Part shown: piece after piece, positions 62,409 to 64,000 of the stretch
Position numbering within the stretch: position 1 is the stretch's first letter
How the letters are laid out: every line of letters begins with the position of its first letter
Origin: Streptomyces sp. ITFR-21
Lineage (GTDB): Bacteria; Actinomycetota; Actinomycetes; Streptomycetales; Streptomycetaceae
Assembly: GCF_031844685.1 (NCBI RefSeq)
Contig: NZ_CP134605.1
Location: 868,001-932,000 of the forward strand
Length of the DNA stretch: 64,000 bases
Reading direction: 5' to 3'
Made by a program: the position numbers and the translations under genes
Notes under the pieces: generated by a model
Told to the model about the DNA's origin: nothing
Seen by the model: the letters and a program-made list of their open reading frames with translations, nothing else
Database searches by the model: none

Positions 62409-64000
62409 GTGACCGACACCCCGCCTTACGTCCCGACGACCCCGCAGCCCGCACCGGCGGCCGGCGGACCCGCCCCGGCCGGCGGTCCCGGCGGTCCCGG
62501 CGGCTCCGCGCGACAAGTGGACCTCGCCGGGCTGGCGGCGGCCGTGCGGTCGATCGAGCGCGGCGAGAACCCGGCGGCTCCGGCGCCGCGCGGGGACGCC
62601 GCCGAGGCGCGCCGCAAGCGGCGGGAGGCGATGGCGGCGGAGATCGCGGCCGTCCAGGCCGCCGAGCTCGCGCAGGCGGCGGGCACCCCGGCCCCGGCCC
62701 CGGCCGCCGGGTCCACCCAGGGGACGGCGCAGGCGCCGGAGACGGGCGCCGAGGCGGACCCGCACGCGGACCCGCGTACGGAAACGGACGCGGCCACGGC
62801 GGCCGGCGGCGCGGTGGCGCCACCGGCCGCCGTGGCCGAGGGCCCGGTGCCGGACGCCGTGTCGGTGCCCGGCGGCCCGGCGCCCCGTGCCGCGTCGGCG
62901 GCCGGGCCGCCCGCCACCGCGGCCGGGCCCGGCGACGGGGGTCTCGCGGCCGACCCGCAACCGCACGGGACCGGGGCCGGCTCCCGCCGGCGCGGCCCGG
63001 CCTCCCCCGCCGCGCCGCGGCCGGTGGCCGTGGACCCCGCCGCGGTGGCGGCGGCCCGGCAGGTGCTGCTGGCCGGCGGCGCCCCCGGCGGGCTGGCCGA
63101 GGAGGCGGTCCGGATCCTCGGCGAGCGGGCCGGCGCGGAGCTGCGGGCCGACCCGTGGGAGGTACTGGGCCTGGCGGGGGTGCGGGTGGAGCACGCGGAC
63201 GCGTTCGCGCGGGCCCTGCTCGGCGCGGGATCCGGGCCGGGGGACGCGCGGCGGGCCAGGGCGCTCGTCGGGTTCCTGATGGAGCGGGCCGCCGAGCAGG
63301 GCCATACCGCCCTCACCGCCGACGCCCTCAAGGCCGCGCTGGTCCGCCACACGGTCCCCGACCCCGACGCCGCCGTGGCCGAGGCGGTGGAGGACGGGCG
63401 GGTACTGGCCTTCGGCGCCGGCGCCGGGACGGAGGAGGCCGACCCCGACGAGGAGGAAGAGGAGACCGCGGACCGACCGGCGGCCGTACCGCTGCTGCTC
63501 GGCCTGGACCGGTACGCGCTGGCCGAGGAGAGCCTCGCGGACGGCCTGATCCGGCTGCTGCGGTCCTTCGATGGCGTCGACGGCCCAATGTGGGAGAAGG
63601 CCGCCGCCGACGCGCCCTCCGCCTCCGCCGCCGAACTGGTCCGGGCCGCCGCCGGCAGCGGCCTCGTCCTGCACACGGGCGGCGAGGCGGCCCGCGCCGA
63701 GCCCGCCGCGCTCGTCACCGCTGCCCGGGAAGCGGGCCTGCGGGCGTACGCGGCGGCGTACACCGAGAACGGCCGCCGCCGCCTCGCCGAAGCGGTGGGC
63801 GAGGACGCGGCGCTGACCGTGGCCGGGCTGCTCGACGGCGGGGCCGGGCCGGGGCGGGACGGCGACGGCACTCTCGCGCTGGACCTGCTCGCCGTGCTGG
63901 ACGCGCCGCAGCTGTCGGTGGAGGAGGCCGCCGACCTGGTGGAGGCGGTCCCGGACGGCGCCCGGCTGGTGCTCAGCGGCGACCCGCACGCCCTGTGGTC
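62409..64000 (+). CDS. Large helix-hairpin-helix/RecD-like helicase family protein, partial
   Basis: The frame is open from GTG 62409 (GGAGG 8 nt upstream) to the right edge: at least 530 residues, C-terminus missing. The first 200 residues are Ala/Pro/Gly-rich and disordered, with one basic stretch (AEARRKRREAMAAEIAAVQA). Then come LLAGGAPGGLAEEAVRILGE, WEVLGLAGVRVEHADAFARA and ALVGFLMERAAEQGHTALTA, like the N-terminal modules of RecD2-type helicases. The window ends at VEAVPDGARLVLSGDPHALW, the start of a helicase Walker-B-like region. The Walker A expected in RecD2 is not obvious in the visible part, so the nucleotide site may be degenerate. Confidence 0.8.
   Translation, partial: MTDTPPYVPTTPQPAPAAGGPAPAGGPGGPGGSARQVDLAGLAAAVRSIERGENPAAPAPRGDAAEARRKRREAMAAEIAAVQAAELAQAAGTPAPAPAAGSTQGTAQAPETGAEADPHADPRTETDAATAAGGAVAPPAAVAEGPVPDAVSVPGGPAPRAASAAGPPATAAGPGDGGLAADPQPHGTGAGSRRRGPASPAAPRPVAVDPAAVAAARQVLLAGGAPGGLAEEAVRILGERAGAELRADPWEVLGLAGVRVEHADAFARALLGAGSGPGDARRARALVGFLMERAAEQGHTALTADALKAALVRHTVPDPDAAVAEAVEDGRVLAFGAGAGTEEADPDEEEEETADRPAAVPLLLGLDRYALAEESLADGLIRLLRSFDGVDGPMWEKAAADAPSASAAELVRAAAGSGLVLHTGGEAARAEPAALVTAAREAGLRAYAAAYTENGRRRLAEAVGEDAALTVAGLLDGGAGPGRDGDGTLALDLLAVLDAPQLSVEEAADLVEAVPDGARLVLSGDPHALW

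Overview
The window is very GC-rich, with compact divergent and operonic genes, many GTG starts and strong third-position GC bias. It carries the complete actinobacterial Pup-proteasome locus, mycothiol ligase mshC, helY, tatAC and a GylR-type glycerol operon. Gene content and order match the conserved chromosome core of Streptomyces and close relatives (Streptomycetaceae). No rRNA, tRNA, CRISPR array, integrase or insertion sequence was recognised.

Left part (1-15.2 kb, accessory in character). A metal-receptor gene runs off the left edge, followed by a stand-alone 5'-3' exonuclease, an HxlR regulator and a reduced conservon: a sensor-kinase tail ORF, a roadblock/LC7 protein and a CYP154-like P450. 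A secreted GH5-CBM2 cellulase has a perfect CebR-type box upstream. Next comes a 1.5-kb row of broken genes (DUF4331, TPR, HoxN-like transporter, lipoprotein). A siderophore-interacting protein sits behind an iron box. A TetR/NAD-epimerase pair has two copies of a putative operator. The urea-amidolyase-associated genes UAAP1/UAAP2 and their TetR regulator look intact, but the permease on one side and the biotin carboxylase on the other are wrecks.

Middle part (15.2-46.5 kb, conserved core, mostly minus strand). In transcription order from the right: metH, HAD hydrolase, an orphan peptide-binding lipoprotein, an orphan NarL response regulator and RecB-like nuclease (plus strand), a site-2 protease, trmI, a secreted protein, a ferredoxin (plus), then arc-dop-pup-prcB-prcA. 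After a LacI/MFS pair come pafA, two FKBP isomerases, pafB, an extra ORF, pafC, a zinc-ribbon protein, a small membrane protein, tatA, tatC, a lipid kinase and helY. Strong hairpins separate arc/dop, pup/prcB and the ends of prcA and the FKBP gene.

Right part (46.6-64 kb). gylR-glpF-glpK has the same palindrome in front of gylR and glpF; no glpD follows. The next interval holds an intact FadR-type GntR gene facing a decayed L-fuconate/sugar cluster: an enolase-family dehydratase with an internal deletion, a frameshifted SDR, a truncated sugar-binding protein and a chimeric ABC-ATPase/amidohydrolase ORF. Core genes then resume: PAC2/ParJ-like protein, mshC, SCO1664-family protein, DUF3090 protein, histidine phosphatase, an unknown protein, an F420-type LLM oxidoreductase, an aldo/keto reductase and a large helix-hairpin-helix/helicase-like protein that runs off the right edge.

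The most notable theme is ongoing gene decay: three separate catabolic or transport operons have lost their enzymes by deletion or frameshift, while regulators and operator palindromes remain recognisable.
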